From Methylobacterium oryzae (lineage in GTDB: Bacteria; Pseudomonadota; Alphaproteobacteria; Rhizobiales; Beijerinckiaceae): a stretch of 64,000 bases of DNA. Position 1 is the first letter of the stretch. Every line of letters starts with the position of its first letter. The stretch lies in assembly GCF_021398735.1 (NCBI RefSeq), contig NZ_CP090349.1, positions 2,613,001-2,677,000 of the forward strand. The letters run 5' to 3'. Positions 31,925 to 42,523 of the stretch are shown here, in pieces. Under the pieces are notes generated by a model. It made no database searches and was not told where the DNA came from. It saw only the letters and a program-made list of their open reading frames with translations. The translations under genes were made by a program, and so were the position numbers.

Positions 31925-33232
31925 TCACGCGTTCGACCCGGCCGGGCGGCCCGCGACGAGCGTGATCGCCGCGGCGGCGAGCGCGCAAGCCGCCAGGAAA
32001 TAGAGGCCGGCCTCGTAGGTCCCGGTGTAATCCTTCAGCCAGCCCAGGACGTAGGGGCCGACGAAGCCGCCGAGATTGCCGATCGCGTTGATCAGCGCGA
32101 TCCCCCCGGCGGCCGCGGGCCCGGCCAGGAACTCCCCCGGCATCGCCCAGAAGGCGGGCTTGCTCCCATAGAGCCCGATCGTGGCCACCGACATCGCCGC
32201 GAGCGCCCAGAGGCTGCCGAGCATGGGGCCGGAGACGACGAGGCCGAGGGCGGCGACCAGCGCGGCGATCGCGAAGTGCCAGCGGCGCTCGTCGCGCCGG
32301 TCCGACGACCAGCTCCAGGCGATCATGCCCAGGGTCCCGACGCCGTAGGGCACCGCCGTCGCGACCCCCGTCTCCCAGTCGGTGAGGTGCAGGCTCTTCA
32401 GGATCGGCGGCAGGAAGAAGGTGATGCCGTAGGTGGCGGTACCGATGCTGAAGTACATCGCGCCCAGCGCGAGCACGCGCCGGTCGGTCAGGACCTGCCC
32501 CAGAGTGAAGGGCCCGTGGGCCCGGACCGTGCCGTCCCGCTCCGCCGCGATCGCGGTCCCGAGCCACAATCGCTCCTCGGACGTGAGCCACGCGGCCTGT
32601 TCGGGCCGGTCGGTCATCAGCGCCAGGACCGCGAAGGCCAGCAAGATCGAGGGCGCCGCCTCGAGGAGGAACAGCCACTGCCAGCCGTGCAGGCCGAGCG
32701 CCCCGTCGAGCTGGAGCAGCGCCCCCGAGATCACCGCCGTGAGGGCGTTCGAGCCCGGGACCGCGAGGAACAGCGCGGCGACCACGCGCGCCCGGTACCG
32801 CTTCGGGAACCAGTAAGTGAAGTAGAGGATCACGCCGGGGAAGAAGCCGGCCTCGGCCACGCCCAGCAGGAAGCGCAGGGCGAGGAAGCTCGCCGGGCCG
32901 GTGATGAGCGCCATGCTGCCCGCCACCAGCCCCCAGGTGACCATGATCCGGGCGATCCAGAGCCGCGCCCCGGCGCGCTCCAGGAGGACGTTGCTCGGCA
33001 CTTCGAAGATGACGTAGCCGAGGAAGAAGATGCCGGCCGCCCAGCCGTAGACCGTGGCGGAGAACCCGAACTCCCGGCTCAGCCCGAACGCCGCGAAGCC
33101 CACGTTGGTCCGGTCCATGTAGGCGACGAAGTAGATCAGGACGATCAGCGGCAGCAGACGCCGCGACACCTTGGCGACCGTCCGCCGCTCGATCTCCGGC
33201 GCCGCATCGCCCCCGCGCAACCTCGCCGCCAT
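31925..33232 (-). CDS. MFS transporter, anion:cation symporter (sugar acid/phthalate permease) type
   Basis: 435 residues, 12 predicted membrane spans. The first span and loop IVLIYFVAYMDRTNVGFAAF carry the DRtNvG signature of the ACS group (galactonate, glucarate, phthalate carriers), supported by EAGFFPGVILYFTYWFPKRYRAR. It likely brings in the acid made by the lactonase. It sits between the dehydratase and the RraA-like gene in one operon. Confidence 0.85.
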   Translation of the reverse strand: MAARLRGGDAAPEIERRTVAKVSRRLLPLIVLIYFVAYMDRTNVGFAAFGLSREFGFSATVYGWAAGIFFLGYVIFEVPSNVLLERAGARLWIARIMVTWGLVAGSMALITGPASFLALRFLLGVAEAGFFPGVILYFTYWFPKRYRARVVAALFLAVPGSNALTAVISGALLQLDGALGLHGWQWLFLLEAAPSILLAFAVLALMTDRPEQAAWLTSEERLWLGTAIAAERDGTVRAHGPFTLGQVLTDRRVLALGAMYFSIGTATYGITFFLPPILKSLHLTDWETGVATAVPYGVGTLGMIAWSWSSDRRDERRWHFAIAALVAALGLVVSGPMLGSLWALAAMSVATIGLYGSKPAFWAMPGEFLAGPAAAGGIALINAIGNLGGFVGPYVLGWLKDYTGTYEAGLYFLAACALAAAAITLVAGRPAGSNA

Positions 33233-33313
33233 GGCGTCCCCCCGAGCCGAATCCGACGCGTCCCGGCCCTTTGCCGATCGCGGGCCGGGCCGGAGCGGGC
33301 CGGTGCGGCACGC

Positions 33314-34033
33314 TCAGCGGCCGGTCCGCGTCCGCCAGGCGGCGAAATCGGCGAGGCTCTGCTCGTCGGTGGCAGGGTAGAGGCCGAGGATTGTGCGGCC
33401 CTTGCGTACCTCCTCGGTGACGAAATCCTCGTAGGCGGTCATCTCCACGGCCTCGTCGGCGACCGCGTCAGCGAGGTGGGCCGGGATCACCGCCACCCCG
33501 TCGCCGTCGCCGACGATCACGTCGCCGGGGAAGACGGGCGCGTCGCCGCAGCCGATCGGCACGTTGATGTCGATCGCCTGGTGGACCGTGAGGTTCGTCG
33601 GCGCCGACGGGCGCGCGTGGTAGCTCGGCATCTCCAGCCGGGCGATCTCGTCGGCATCGCGGAAGCCGCCGTCGGTGACGAGCCCGGCGCAGCCGCGCAC
33701 CATCAGCCGGGTCGCCAGGATCGAGCCCGCGGAGGCGGCCCGGGCGTCCTTCCGGCTGTCGATCACCATCACGGCGCCGGGCGGGCACTCCTCCACGGCC
33801 TTGCGCTGCGGGTGCGCGCGGTCGCGGAACACCGTGATCGGGTTCAGGTCCTCCCGGGCCGGGATGTAGCGCAGGGTGTAGGCCTCGCCGACCATCGTCG
33901 GGCCGCCGGCCTTCAGGGGCAGCACGCCCTGGATCATCTGGTTGCGGAAGCCGCGCTTGTAGAGGGCGGTCATCAGCGTGGCCGTGCTGACGGTCTTCAG
34001 CTTGGCGCGCGTCTCAGGGGACAACCCGGACAT
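33314..34033 (-). CDS. RraA-like / HMG-CHA aldolase-family protein
   Basis: 239 residues. The fold is shared by RNase E inhibitor RraA and class II pyruvate aldolases. The aldolase catalytic string is present: GCAGLVTDGGFRDADEI, with Arg and Asp needed for metal and pyruvate binding, and GDAPVFPGDVIVGDGDGVAVIP. In a sugar-acid operon it is better read as an aldolase or related lyase for a 2-keto-3-deoxy acid than as an RNase regulator. ATG 34033 is preceded by GGGGAGGAG. It is the first gene of the minus-strand operon. Confidence 0.78.
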   Translation of the reverse strand: MSGLSPETRAKLKTVSTATLMTALYKRGFRNQMIQGVLPLKAGGPTMVGEAYTLRYIPAREDLNPITVFRDRAHPQRKAVEECPPGAVMVIDSRKDARAASAGSILATRLMVRGCAGLVTDGGFRDADEIARLEMPSYHARPSAPTNLTVHQAIDINVPIGCGDAPVFPGDVIVGDGDGVAVIPAHLADAVADEAVEMTAYEDFVTEEVRKGRTILGLYPATDEQSLADFAAWRTRTGR

Positions 34034-34131
34034 CCGCTTCTCCTCCCCGGGCCTCGGTCTCGGCACCCGCGGACGGTGACAATCACGCGTCGCTTGCGCC
34101 GGCCTTGGCTCCCGTCCGCGCTGGGCGCGGA

Positions 34132-34143
34132 CTGATATCCCAG
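34132..34143. promoter_or_regulatory. Candidate GntR-protein site 1
   Basis: CTGATATCCCAG between the divergent RraA-like and gntR genes. Its exact reverse complement occurs at 34961-34972, before the TPP enzyme gene. A shared 12-mer at both ends of the regulator gene is expected if the GntR protein controls both operons. Confidence 0.6.
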
Positions 34144-34225
34144 CTCTTGAGTAACACGGGGCGCCGCGCCATTGTCAACCGGCGCGGGTCGCGACCGACC
34201 CGAGCGGAGATCGACGGGGAAGCCC

Positions 34226-34924
34226 TTGGCCGAATTGGACTTTGCGGGCGGCAGCGCCTCGGCGGCGGAGGCGCGCAGGCCGCGCTCGCTCGCCGAGACC
34301 GCCTACGACGCCATCGAGCAGATGATCATCAGCCGCCGCCTCGCGCCCGGCGCGATGGTCTCCGAAGGCGAACTCGGCGCGGAGCTGGGCCTCGGCCGGA
34401 CCCCGGTCCGCGAGGCCCTGGCACGGCTGAAGACGATCGGGTTCGTGGAGGTCCACCCGCGCCGCGGCGTCCTCGTCACCCAGGTCGACATCATCAGGCA
34501 CCTCGAGCTGCTGGAGGTGCGGCGGCCCCTCGACGAGACCGTGGCCCGCTGCGCCATCGCGCGGGGCACCGAGGACGACATGGCGCGGCTGCTGGATCGC
34601 GTCGGCGGGCTGCGCCGCACCGCCGAGGCCCGCGACCGGGAAGCGTATTTCCGGCACAAGCGCGCCCTGCACGAGGGGCTGGTCGGCGCCGCCTACAACC
34701 CGACGCTCGCCGGCACCATGGCGGCGCTGCACGCGCAGTCGCGACGGTTCTGGTACACCTACGAGCCGACCGCGAGCTTCCCGGACTGCGCGGCGATCCA
34801 CGCGGCGATCGTGTCGGGCATCGCGGCGCGCGACGCGGAGGCGGCCCTTGCCGGGATCGGGACGCTGTTCGACTTTCTCGACCGGATGACCCGCCGGGCC
34901 CTCGACCGGCGCCCCCTGGTCTGA
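34226..34924 (+). CDS. GntR-family regulator, FCD subfamily
   Basis: About 232 residues. Residues 18-85 form the winged helix (RSLAETAYDAIEQMIISRRL, GELGAELGLGRTPVREALARL, VHPRRGVLVTQ). The rest is the all-helical FCD sensor domain, which binds an organic acid through a metal held by Asp and His (FRHKRALHEGLVGAAYNP, AIHAAI). I take TTG 34226 as start since GGGGAAG lies just before it; a TTG at 34172 would add 18 residues. It is the probable local repressor of the sugar-acid genes. Confidence 0.82.
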   Translation: MAELDFAGGSASAAEARRPRSLAETAYDAIEQMIISRRLAPGAMVSEGELGAELGLGRTPVREALARLKTIGFVEVHPRRGVLVTQVDIIRHLELLEVRRPLDETVARCAIARGTEDDMARLLDRVGGLRRTAEARDREAYFRHKRALHEGLVGAAYNPTLAGTMAALHAQSRRFWYTYEPTASFPDCAAIHAAIVSGIAARDAEAALAGIGTLFDFLDRMTRRALDRRPLV

Positions 34925-34960
34925 CAGGTTGACCGCCCCGAACCCGCCCCTATCCTGAGA

Positions 34961-34972
34961 CTGGGATATCAG
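34961..34972. promoter_or_regulatory. Candidate GntR-protein site 2
   Basis: CTGGGATATCAG, the exact reverse complement of the site at 34132-34143, lies 82-93 bases before the TPP-enzyme start and after the gntR stop. It suggests the TPP enzyme and dehydrogenase form a second unit under the same control. Confidence 0.6.
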
Positions 34973-35053
34973 ACGCATCTCAGCGGCGGGCGGATCCACG
35001 GCCGATCCCGGCGCCATGCCCCGGACGCGGCCCGAGCGCCAGGGAGGAACGGC

Positions 35054-36724
35054 TTGAGCGGATTGCCCCCACGCACCGGCGCGCAGGTGCTCGTCGACCA
35101 GCTCCGCGCGCAGGGCGTCGAGCGCGTGACCTGCGTCCCCGGGGAGAGCTACCTCGCGGTGCTCGACGCCCTGCGCGACAGCGGCATCGACGTGCTGGTC
35201 TGCCGGCAGGAGGGCGGCGCGGCGATCATGGCCGAGGCCGCCGGCAAGCTCACGGGCCGCCCTGGCATCTGCTTCGTGACCCGGGGGCCCGGCGCCACCA
35301 ACGCCTCCGCCGGCGTGCACATCGCCCGCCAGGATTCGACGCCGATGATCCTGTTCGTCGGCCAGATCGCCCGGCGCATGCGCGACCGCGAGGCCTTCCA
35401 GGAGGTCGACTATCGCCAGATGTTCGGCGGCGTCGCCAAGTGGGCGGTGGAGATCGACGACGCGGCGCGCATCCCGGAGATCCTCGCCCGGGCCTTCCGG
35501 GTCGCGCTGCAGGGCCGCCCGGGCCCCGTCGTGGTCGCCCTGCCGGAGGACATGCTCGACGACGTCGCGGCCGTGCCGGACGCGCCGCGCGTCGTCCCGG
35601 CCGCGCCGGCCCCGTCGGGGGACGATCTCGCGCACCTGCGGGCCATGCTGGCGGAGGCGCGGCGGCCGGTGGTGCTGCTCGGCGGCTCCCGCTGGACGGA
35701 AGGCGCCGTCGCCGCCCTGGCCGCCTGGGCCGAGCGCCACGATCTGCCGGTGGCGGTCTCGTTCCGGCGGGCCCAGCTCTTCCCCGCCGACCACCCGAAC
35801 TTCGCGGGCGAGCTCGGGATCGGGCCGAACCCGGCGCTGCTCGCCCGGATCCGAGAGGCCGACCTGCTGCTGATGGTGGGCGGGCGCCTCTCCGAGATGC
35901 CGGCGCAATCCTACGGCCTGCTCGGCATCCCCGATCCCGGCCTGCCGCTGGTCCACGTCCACGCCGACGCGGCGGAACTCGGCCGGGTCTACCAGCCGGC
36001 GCTGGCGATCGAGGCGGCGCCCGAGACCTTCTGCGCGGTCCTGCCGGAGTTCGAGGCCACCGGCACCGGCCGCGCCGCCGAGGCCCATGCCGCCTACCGC
36101 GCGTGGTCCGAGACGCCTGAGCCGAAGCCCGGCGCGTTCCAGTACGGCGCGGCGATCGCGTGGCTGCGCCAGCGGCTGCCGCCGGACGCGGTGATCTGCA
36201 ACGGCGCCGGCAACTTCGCCACCTGGGTCCACCGCTATTACCGGTTCCGCGCCTTCGGCACGCAGCTCGCACCGACCTCCGGCTCGATGGGCTACGGCCT
36301 GCCCGCCGCCGTGATGGCGAAGCGCAGCCGCCCGGAACGGATCGTCGTGGCGCTGGCCGGCGACGGCGACGTGATGATGACCGTGCAGGAATTCGCGACC
36401 GCGGTTCAGTACGGGATCGCCGTCGTGGTGGTGGTGCTCGACAACGGCATGTACGGCACGATCCGGATGCACCAGGAGCGCGAGTATCCCGGCCGCGTCT
36501 CGGCGACCGAGCTGCGCAACCCCGACTTCGCGGCGCTGGCCCGCGCCTTCGGCGGCCACGGCGAACGGGTGGAGCGCACCGAGGAGTTCGCCCCCGCCTT
36601 CGAGCGCGGCCTCGCCTCCGGGCTGCCGGCCATGATCCACTGCCTCGTCGATCCCGAGGCGCTGACCCCGACCATGACCCTCGCGGCCATCCGCGAGAAG
36701 GCCCTGGCGGCGCAGCGGGGCTGA
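35054..36724 (+). CDS. Thiamine-diphosphate-dependent enzyme of the acetolactate synthase/decarboxylase family
   Basis: 556 residues from a TTG with GGGAGGA upstream. The activating Glu lies in [20 protein letters not shown], followed by [16 protein letters not shown]. The ThDP motif is [13 protein letters not shown] ending in VVVVLDN. It has the three-domain layout of IlvB-like enzymes, without a regulatory partner gene. In this operon a role on a 2-keto-3-deoxy sugar acid (decarboxylation or carboligation) is the natural guess; nothing in the sequence fixes the substrate. Confidence 0.8.
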   Translation: MSGLPPRTGAQVLVDQLRAQGVERVTCVPGESYLAVLDALRDSGIDVLVCRQEGGAAIMAEAAGKLTGRPGICFVTRGPGATNASAGVHIARQDSTPMILFVGQIARRMRDREAFQEVDYRQMFGGVAKWAVEIDDAARIPEILARAFRVALQGRPGPVVVALPEDMLDDVAAVPDAPRVVPAAPAPSGDDLAHLRAMLAEARRPVVLLGGSRWTEGAVAALAAWAERHDLPVAVSFRRAQLFPADHPNFAGELGIGPNPALLARIREADLLLMVGGRLSEMPAQSYGLLGIPDPGLPLVHVHADAAELGRVYQPALAIEAAPETFCAVLPEFEATGTGRAAEAHAAYRAWSETPEPKPGAFQYGAAIAWLRQRLPPDAVICNGAGNFATWVHRYYRFRAFGTQLAPTSGSMGYGLPAAVMAKRSRPERIVVALAGDGDVMMTVQEFATAVQYGIAVVVVVLDNGMYGTIRMHQEREYPGRVSATELRNPDFAALARAFGGHGERVERTEEFAPAFERGLASGLPAMIHCLVDPEALTPTMTLAAIREKALAAQRG

Positions 36725-36783
36725 CCGCCCGCGCGCGCCGTCCCGGTGCGGCCCGCCCGCACCCCCACCGAGAGGAGCAGCTC

Positions 36784-38361
36784 ATGACCCTGCGCGGCGA
36801 GAACCTGATCGGCGCCGAGGCGCGGCGCGGCACCGAGGCGGCCTTCCGGGCCGTCGAGGCGGCCACCGGACAGGCCCTGGAGCCGGATTTCCCGGGCGCG
36901 AGCCGGGGCGACCTCGACCGGGCCTGCGCGCTCGCCGAGGCCGCCTTCGACACCTTCCGCGAGACCGACCCGGAGGCGCGGGCCGGCTTCCTGGAAGCGA
37001 TCGCCGCGAACATCCTGGAGATCGGGGACGACCTCGTCACCCGCTGCATGGCCGAGACGGGGCTGCCCCGGCCGCGGATCGAGGGCGAGCGCGCCCGGAC
37101 GGTCGGCCAGCTGCGCCTGTTCGCCGGCGTCGTCCGCGAGGGCAGCTACGTCGAGGCGCGGATCGACCCGGCCCTTCCGGACCGCAAGCCGCTGCCCCGT
37201 CCGGACCTGCGCCTGCGCCGGATCGCCGTCGGCCCGGTGGCGGTGTTCGGCGCCTCGAACTTCCCGCTGGCCTTCTCGGTGGCGGGCGGCGACACCGCCT
37301 CGGCCCTGGCGGCGGGCTGCCCGGTGGTGGTCAAGGCGCATCCCGCCCATCCCGGCACCTCGGAGCTCGTCGGCCGCGCCGTCCAGAAGGCGGTTGCGTC
37401 CTGCGGCCTGCCGGAGGGGACCTTCTCGCTGCTGTTCGATGCCGGCCAGTCGATCGGGCAGGGGCTGGTGGCCGATCCCCGGATCGCGGCAGTCGGCTTC
37501 ACGGGCTCGCGCCGGGGCGGCACCGCCCTGATGGCGATCGCGGCCGGGCGCCCGTCGCCGATCCCGGTCTACGCCGAGATGAGCAGCATCAACCCGGTGC
37601 TGCTGTTCCCCGGCGCGCTCGCCGCGCGGGGTGCCGCGATCGGCAAGGCATTCGCGGCCTCGCTGACGCTCGGCGCCGGGCAGTTCTGCACCAATCCCGG
37701 CCTGCTCCTGGCGCTGCCGGGTCCGGGTCTCGACGCCTTCCTCGAGGCGGCCGGCGCGGCCCTGCGCGAGAGCCCGGCCGCGACCATGCTGACGCCCGGC
37801 ATCCAGCGCGCGTACCGCGAGGCCGTGGCGCGGGTGGCCGGCCACGCCGCCGTCACCCGCATCGCCGAGGGCACGGAGGGCGGGGCGACCCAGGGCCGGG
37901 CGACCCTGTTCGCCGCGGACTCGGACGTGTTCCTGGCGGATCCCGAGCTGCAGGAGGAGATGTTCGGCGCCTCGGGGCTCGTGGTGCGCTGCGCGGACTT
38001 CGCCGCGATGCGGGCGGTCCTGGAGCGTCTGGAGGGCCAGCTCACGGCCTCGCTGCACCTCGCGCCGGAGGATCACGCGGCCGCCCGGGACCTGCTGCCG
38101 CTCCTGGAGCGCCGCGTCGGCCGGATCCTGGTGGACGGGTTCGGAACCGGTGTCGAGGTGGCGCACGCCATGGTGCATGGCGGGCCTTACCCGGCGACCT
38201 CGGACGGGCGCACGACCTCGGTGGGCAGCCTCGCGATCGACCGGTTCCTGCGGCCGGTGAGCTACCAGGACGTCCCCGACGCCCTGCTGCCGGCGGCGCT
38301 CCAGGCCGCCAACCCGCTGGGCCTGCCCCGCCGGATCGACGGCACGCCCGAGCGCCGCTGA
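36784..38361 (+). CDS. Aldehyde dehydrogenase, 2-ketoglutarate-semialdehyde dehydrogenase type
   Basis: 525 residues. NAD(P)-binding and active-site parts are all present: [54 protein letters not shown], catalytic Glu in [11 protein letters not shown], and catalytic Cys in [16 protein letters not shown]. The [20 protein letters not shown] and FCTNPG variants mark the ketoglutarate-semialdehyde group found in pentose and hydroxyproline oxidation. It would feed 2-ketoglutarate to the TCA cycle. ATG 36784 follows GAGAGGAG, 59 bases after the TPP enzyme. Confidence 0.85.
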   Translation: MTLRGENLIGAEARRGTEAAFRAVEAATGQALEPDFPGASRGDLDRACALAEAAFDTFRETDPEARAGFLEAIAANILEIGDDLVTRCMAETGLPRPRIEGERARTVGQLRLFAGVVREGSYVEARIDPALPDRKPLPRPDLRLRRIAVGPVAVFGASNFPLAFSVAGGDTASALAAGCPVVVKAHPAHPGTSELVGRAVQKAVASCGLPEGTFSLLFDAGQSIGQGLVADPRIAAVGFTGSRRGGTALMAIAAGRPSPIPVYAEMSSINPVLLFPGALAARGAAIGKAFAASLTLGAGQFCTNPGLLLALPGPGLDAFLEAAGAALRESPAATMLTPGIQRAYREAVARVAGHAAVTRIAEGTEGGATQGRATLFAADSDVFLADPELQEEMFGASGLVVRCADFAAMRAVLERLEGQLTASLHLAPEDHAAARDLLPLLERRVGRILVDGFGTGVEVAHAMVHGGPYPATSDGRTTSVGSLAIDRFLRPVSYQDVPDALLPAALQAANPLGLPRRIDGTPERR

Positions 38362-38443
38362 GCCGCTTCGGGCAGGGGCCGGACGGCCGCGATCCGCCGC
38401 TTGCCAGGGGCGGGCGCGGCGTCTAGACAGCCTCCGCTCACCT

Positions 38444-38518
<75 letters not shown>

Positions 38519-38634
38519 ACAATTCAGCTAAGCCCCTCAGTTCGTTAAGCTTCTCGGCCAGGCGCCCTGCAGGGTGAGCCGGTTGCTACACACTGCTGCT
38601 ACACAAGCCGCCTGCTGGGCGGTGGGGGAGCGGG

Positions 38635-40392
38635 GTGAGATACATCGCCAACGTCGTCCTGCGCGGGCGCGTCTTCCACTTCCGGCGGCGCGTGCCGGAC
38701 GACCTTCGACCCAGGCTGCGGCTTAATGAACTCGTGCGCAGCCTCGCGACCGCCAACCCCCGCACTGCCAAGCTGTGGGCCTATCGGTTATACCTCGCCT
38801 CGGAGAGCCTGTTCGTAGCCCTCCGCGCGACGCCGATGCTGACCGACGCCCAACTCGCCCACCTCGTGCAGGAGTTCTACAGCCTGATCCTCGATCAGGA
38901 TGGGCAGGGGCGCCTGACGCACGGCGCAATCACGAACGAGCTTCGACAACACCGCGTCGTCCAGTACGAAACGATGGCCGCGCGCAATCGCGAGGCACTC
39001 GCCTGTAACCGTCTCGAAGAGGCGGGTTTCGTCACCAACCACATGCTCAGCAAGCAGGGCATCGTGGGCAGCGACCTCAATCCGACCGAACTCGCCCGGG
39101 CGCGACAAGCCATGCTGCGCGCCGGCATCGACGTCGCCGAGGCGCTGAAGGCACGCCTCGAGGGCGACTTCAACTACGAGCCGCGTGACCGCCTGCTCAA
39201 GGCGCAGCTTGCCGCACGCGACGCGGCCCCGGTGCCCGCCTCACCCGAGACCGTGCCAGAACCGCGGAGGACTGAGCCGGTGGCGACGCCACCGCAGCCG
39301 TCCGAGTTTCTATCGGCGGTGGGCGTCGCCTTCCGCAACACGCAGATCGTCACTCAGACCTGGGACAAGCAGACGGCGGCCCAAGCCGGGGCGACCTTCC
39401 GCCTGTTCGTTGACGTCTGCGGGGACCGGCCACTGGCCGCCTACAGCCGCAAGGATGTCGGCCACTTCCGGGACCGGGTCGAACGGTTGCCGAACGACTA
39501 TGGCAAGCATCCCCGCTACCGCGACCTCACCGTCGAAGCGATCCTGTTACTCCACGAGGCACTGCCGGAAGCCCGGCGCGCTCGCCCCATCACGCAGCGA
39601 ACCGTGAAGCGACATTTCTCGGCGCTTTCTGCACTCTGGACCGCGGCCGTGGCGCGAGACCAGGCCGCCGCCAACATCTTCTCGGGCTTCCGCTTCGCCA
39701 GCAGCCGCAAGGCGAGTGAACAGCGGGACATGTGGGAGAGGGACGAGCTCTCTCGCCTGTTCGCCACCCCCATCTGGACAGGCTGCGCGTCTCCCGCTCG
39801 ACGCACCACCCGAGGCACGCTCGTCGTGCGCGACGAGAAGTTCTGGTTGCCGCTGATCGCCGTGTTCTCCGGCATGCGCCAGGAGGAGATCTGCCAGCTG
39901 CACGTCGAGGATATCCGGCAGGACGAGGGCGTCTGGTTCATCGACATCAACGACCGCCCCCCGCGGAAGCTCAAGAACGCAACCGCTGTGCGCCGCGTGC
40001 CGATCCACTCCGAACTGATCCGCCTCGGCTTCCTCGCCCACGTCGACAAGCAACGTCGCGTCAGGCAGGCGCGCGTATTCCCCAACCTCGAGCCGGGCGG
40101 GGCGGACGCGCGGCTCGGCCACGCCTTCACCAAATGGTTCACCCGCTACCGGCGCGACGTCGGGGTCTACCGCTCGGGCCTAGACTTCCATTCGTTCCGG
40201 CACACCGCGACGACGCTGATGCACCAAGCAGGCGTGGCCGCAGCGGTGATCGACCACGTCACGGGTCACGCCACGGCAGGCGAGACGGCGCGCTACACCA
40301 AGCGTTCAACCCTGCCGCAATTGCGGACCGCCATCGAGATGATCGCGATCGGGGTGGACCTCTCCGCCCTGCACACCGACGCGCGGGGGTAA
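38635..40392 (+). CDS. Tyrosine recombinase/integrase
   Basis: 585 residues. The N-terminal part (RYIANVVLRGRVFHFRRRVPDDLR) is the DUF6538-like start of many alphaproteobacterial integrases. The catalytic domain has Arg in VFSGMRQEEICQLHVEDI, HSFRHTATTLMHQ (His-x-x-Arg), the second His in VTGHATAGETARYTK and Tyr in ARYTK. All catalytic residues are present, so it may be active. The ATG/GTG choice at the start is unclear; the first residues fit the family. Place next to a tRNA indicates a genomic island. Confidence 0.92.
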   Translation: MRYIANVVLRGRVFHFRRRVPDDLRPRLRLNELVRSLATANPRTAKLWAYRLYLASESLFVALRATPMLTDAQLAHLVQEFYSLILDQDGQGRLTHGAITNELRQHRVVQYETMAARNREALACNRLEEAGFVTNHMLSKQGIVGSDLNPTELARARQAMLRAGIDVAEALKARLEGDFNYEPRDRLLKAQLAARDAAPVPASPETVPEPRRTEPVATPPQPSEFLSAVGVAFRNTQIVTQTWDKQTAAQAGATFRLFVDVCGDRPLAAYSRKDVGHFRDRVERLPNDYGKHPRYRDLTVEAILLLHEALPEARRARPITQRTVKRHFSALSALWTAAVARDQAAANIFSGFRFASSRKASEQRDMWERDELSRLFATPIWTGCASPARRTTRGTLVVRDEKFWLPLIAVFSGMRQEEICQLHVEDIRQDEGVWFIDINDRPPRKLKNATAVRRVPIHSELIRLGFLAHVDKQRRVRQARVFPNLEPGGADARLGHAFTKWFTRYRRDVGVYRSGLDFHSFRHTATTLMHQAGVAAAVIDHVTGHATAGETARYTKRSTLPQLRTAIEMIAIGVDLSALHTDARG

Positions 40393-40437
40393 GCCGGCGC
40401 TTGGCGAACCCGTCGTAAGGCAGCAGCGTGGTGTCGG

Positions 40438-40723
40438 TTAGCGGCGGCGTCCGCCCCGCAGCGGCGCAGGCGGCGGCGCCCCAGGCAGGGGCGCTACGAA
40501 AAGTTTCCCCATCGGCACGGCCAGCGCTTCCGCCACGCGGTCAAGCGGACGGACGGCAGCAGCGTCTCTGCGCCCACCCAATGCGGTCGTGAGTCCCACA
40601 CCAGACGCGGCTTGACGGGCCAGCCCGTATGGGTGCGACCGCCGGCCGCGGCAGAAATCTGCGTCCGGGGGTAAATTCGCAGAGGGGGCAACGGGAATCC
40701 CTATCCCCAGCTCCGCCGAGCGT
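40438..40723 (-). pseudogene. Remnant of an XRE-type regulator, cut by the IS element
   Basis: Translation of the minus strand around 40498-40638 gives LTTALGGRRDAAAV and RPLDRVAEALAVPMGKLF, which read like the end of an XRE helix-turn-helix (SALEGGRRNPTV, LDRLAEALGVP). There is no start codon or complete helix-turn-helix upstream, since the IS begins at 40724, and other parts appear shifted in frame. The protein is not functional. The family call rests on a short match. Confidence 0.4.
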
Positions 40724-40763
40724 CTGAATCGCCCCGGGTTTTCCGGAGGCCGTTTGGTTTGGC

Positions 40764-41992
<1,229 letters not shown>

Positions 41993-42043
41993 GGCTCCAG
42001 TCTCTCAAGAGTTGGAGCCTCCGAAAATCCCGGGGCGATTCAG

Positions 42044-42455
42044 GCGACTGTGTGGGGCGTTGCGCCAGTAAGCAGGAACACGCGAGTGAAGTCGTGAGAA
42101 CGCCAGCGGAGGCGGACTGCTGCTGCTATCCCTCCAGCACAGGGCGGCTCTGGATGCCTGTTAGGGTCCACCTTCGGAGAACAAGAAGCTATCTGGGCTG
42201 TAACATCAAAGGTCCCATGACTTTGCCAACTCCGACCTGTCGATCCAGCTTCCCAGGCGTCCGCATCGGAGATGTCTTCCAAGCGTGATGAATGACCGTT
42301 ATGGGCGCGAAGTCGAACGTCCGGTTCTGCGCGCGTTGGCGATCCGGCGTGGCGTAGTCTGGCCGAAAGCGGCCGGTCCGCTGCGGAGCAGGTCCGCTGT
42401 AAATGCGGACAGGCTCCTACCGTGGGTGTTAACACCGCGGTCCCGCCGCGACGTG
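42044..42455. other. Intergenic stretch without a recognisable gene
   Basis: About 410 bases between the IS right end and the FixK-type site before the ATPase gene. Short open frames on both strands show no ribosome site and no family resemblance. It may be decayed host sequence at the insertion point. Confidence 0.5.
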
Positions 42456-42469
42456 TTGATCCAGCGCAA
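42456..42469. promoter_or_regulatory. FixK/FNR-type box before the P1B ATPase
   Basis: TTGATCCAGCGCAA fits TTG(A/C)-N6-(T/G)CAA. Its centre is about 61 bases before the ATPase ATG. It is the exact reverse complement of the box at 44475. Confidence 0.7.
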
Positions 42470-42523
42470 GGCCTGCAAAGTCAGACCGGCCTCATCTCGT
42501 AGGCTCGAACGGGAGGGGCAGAC

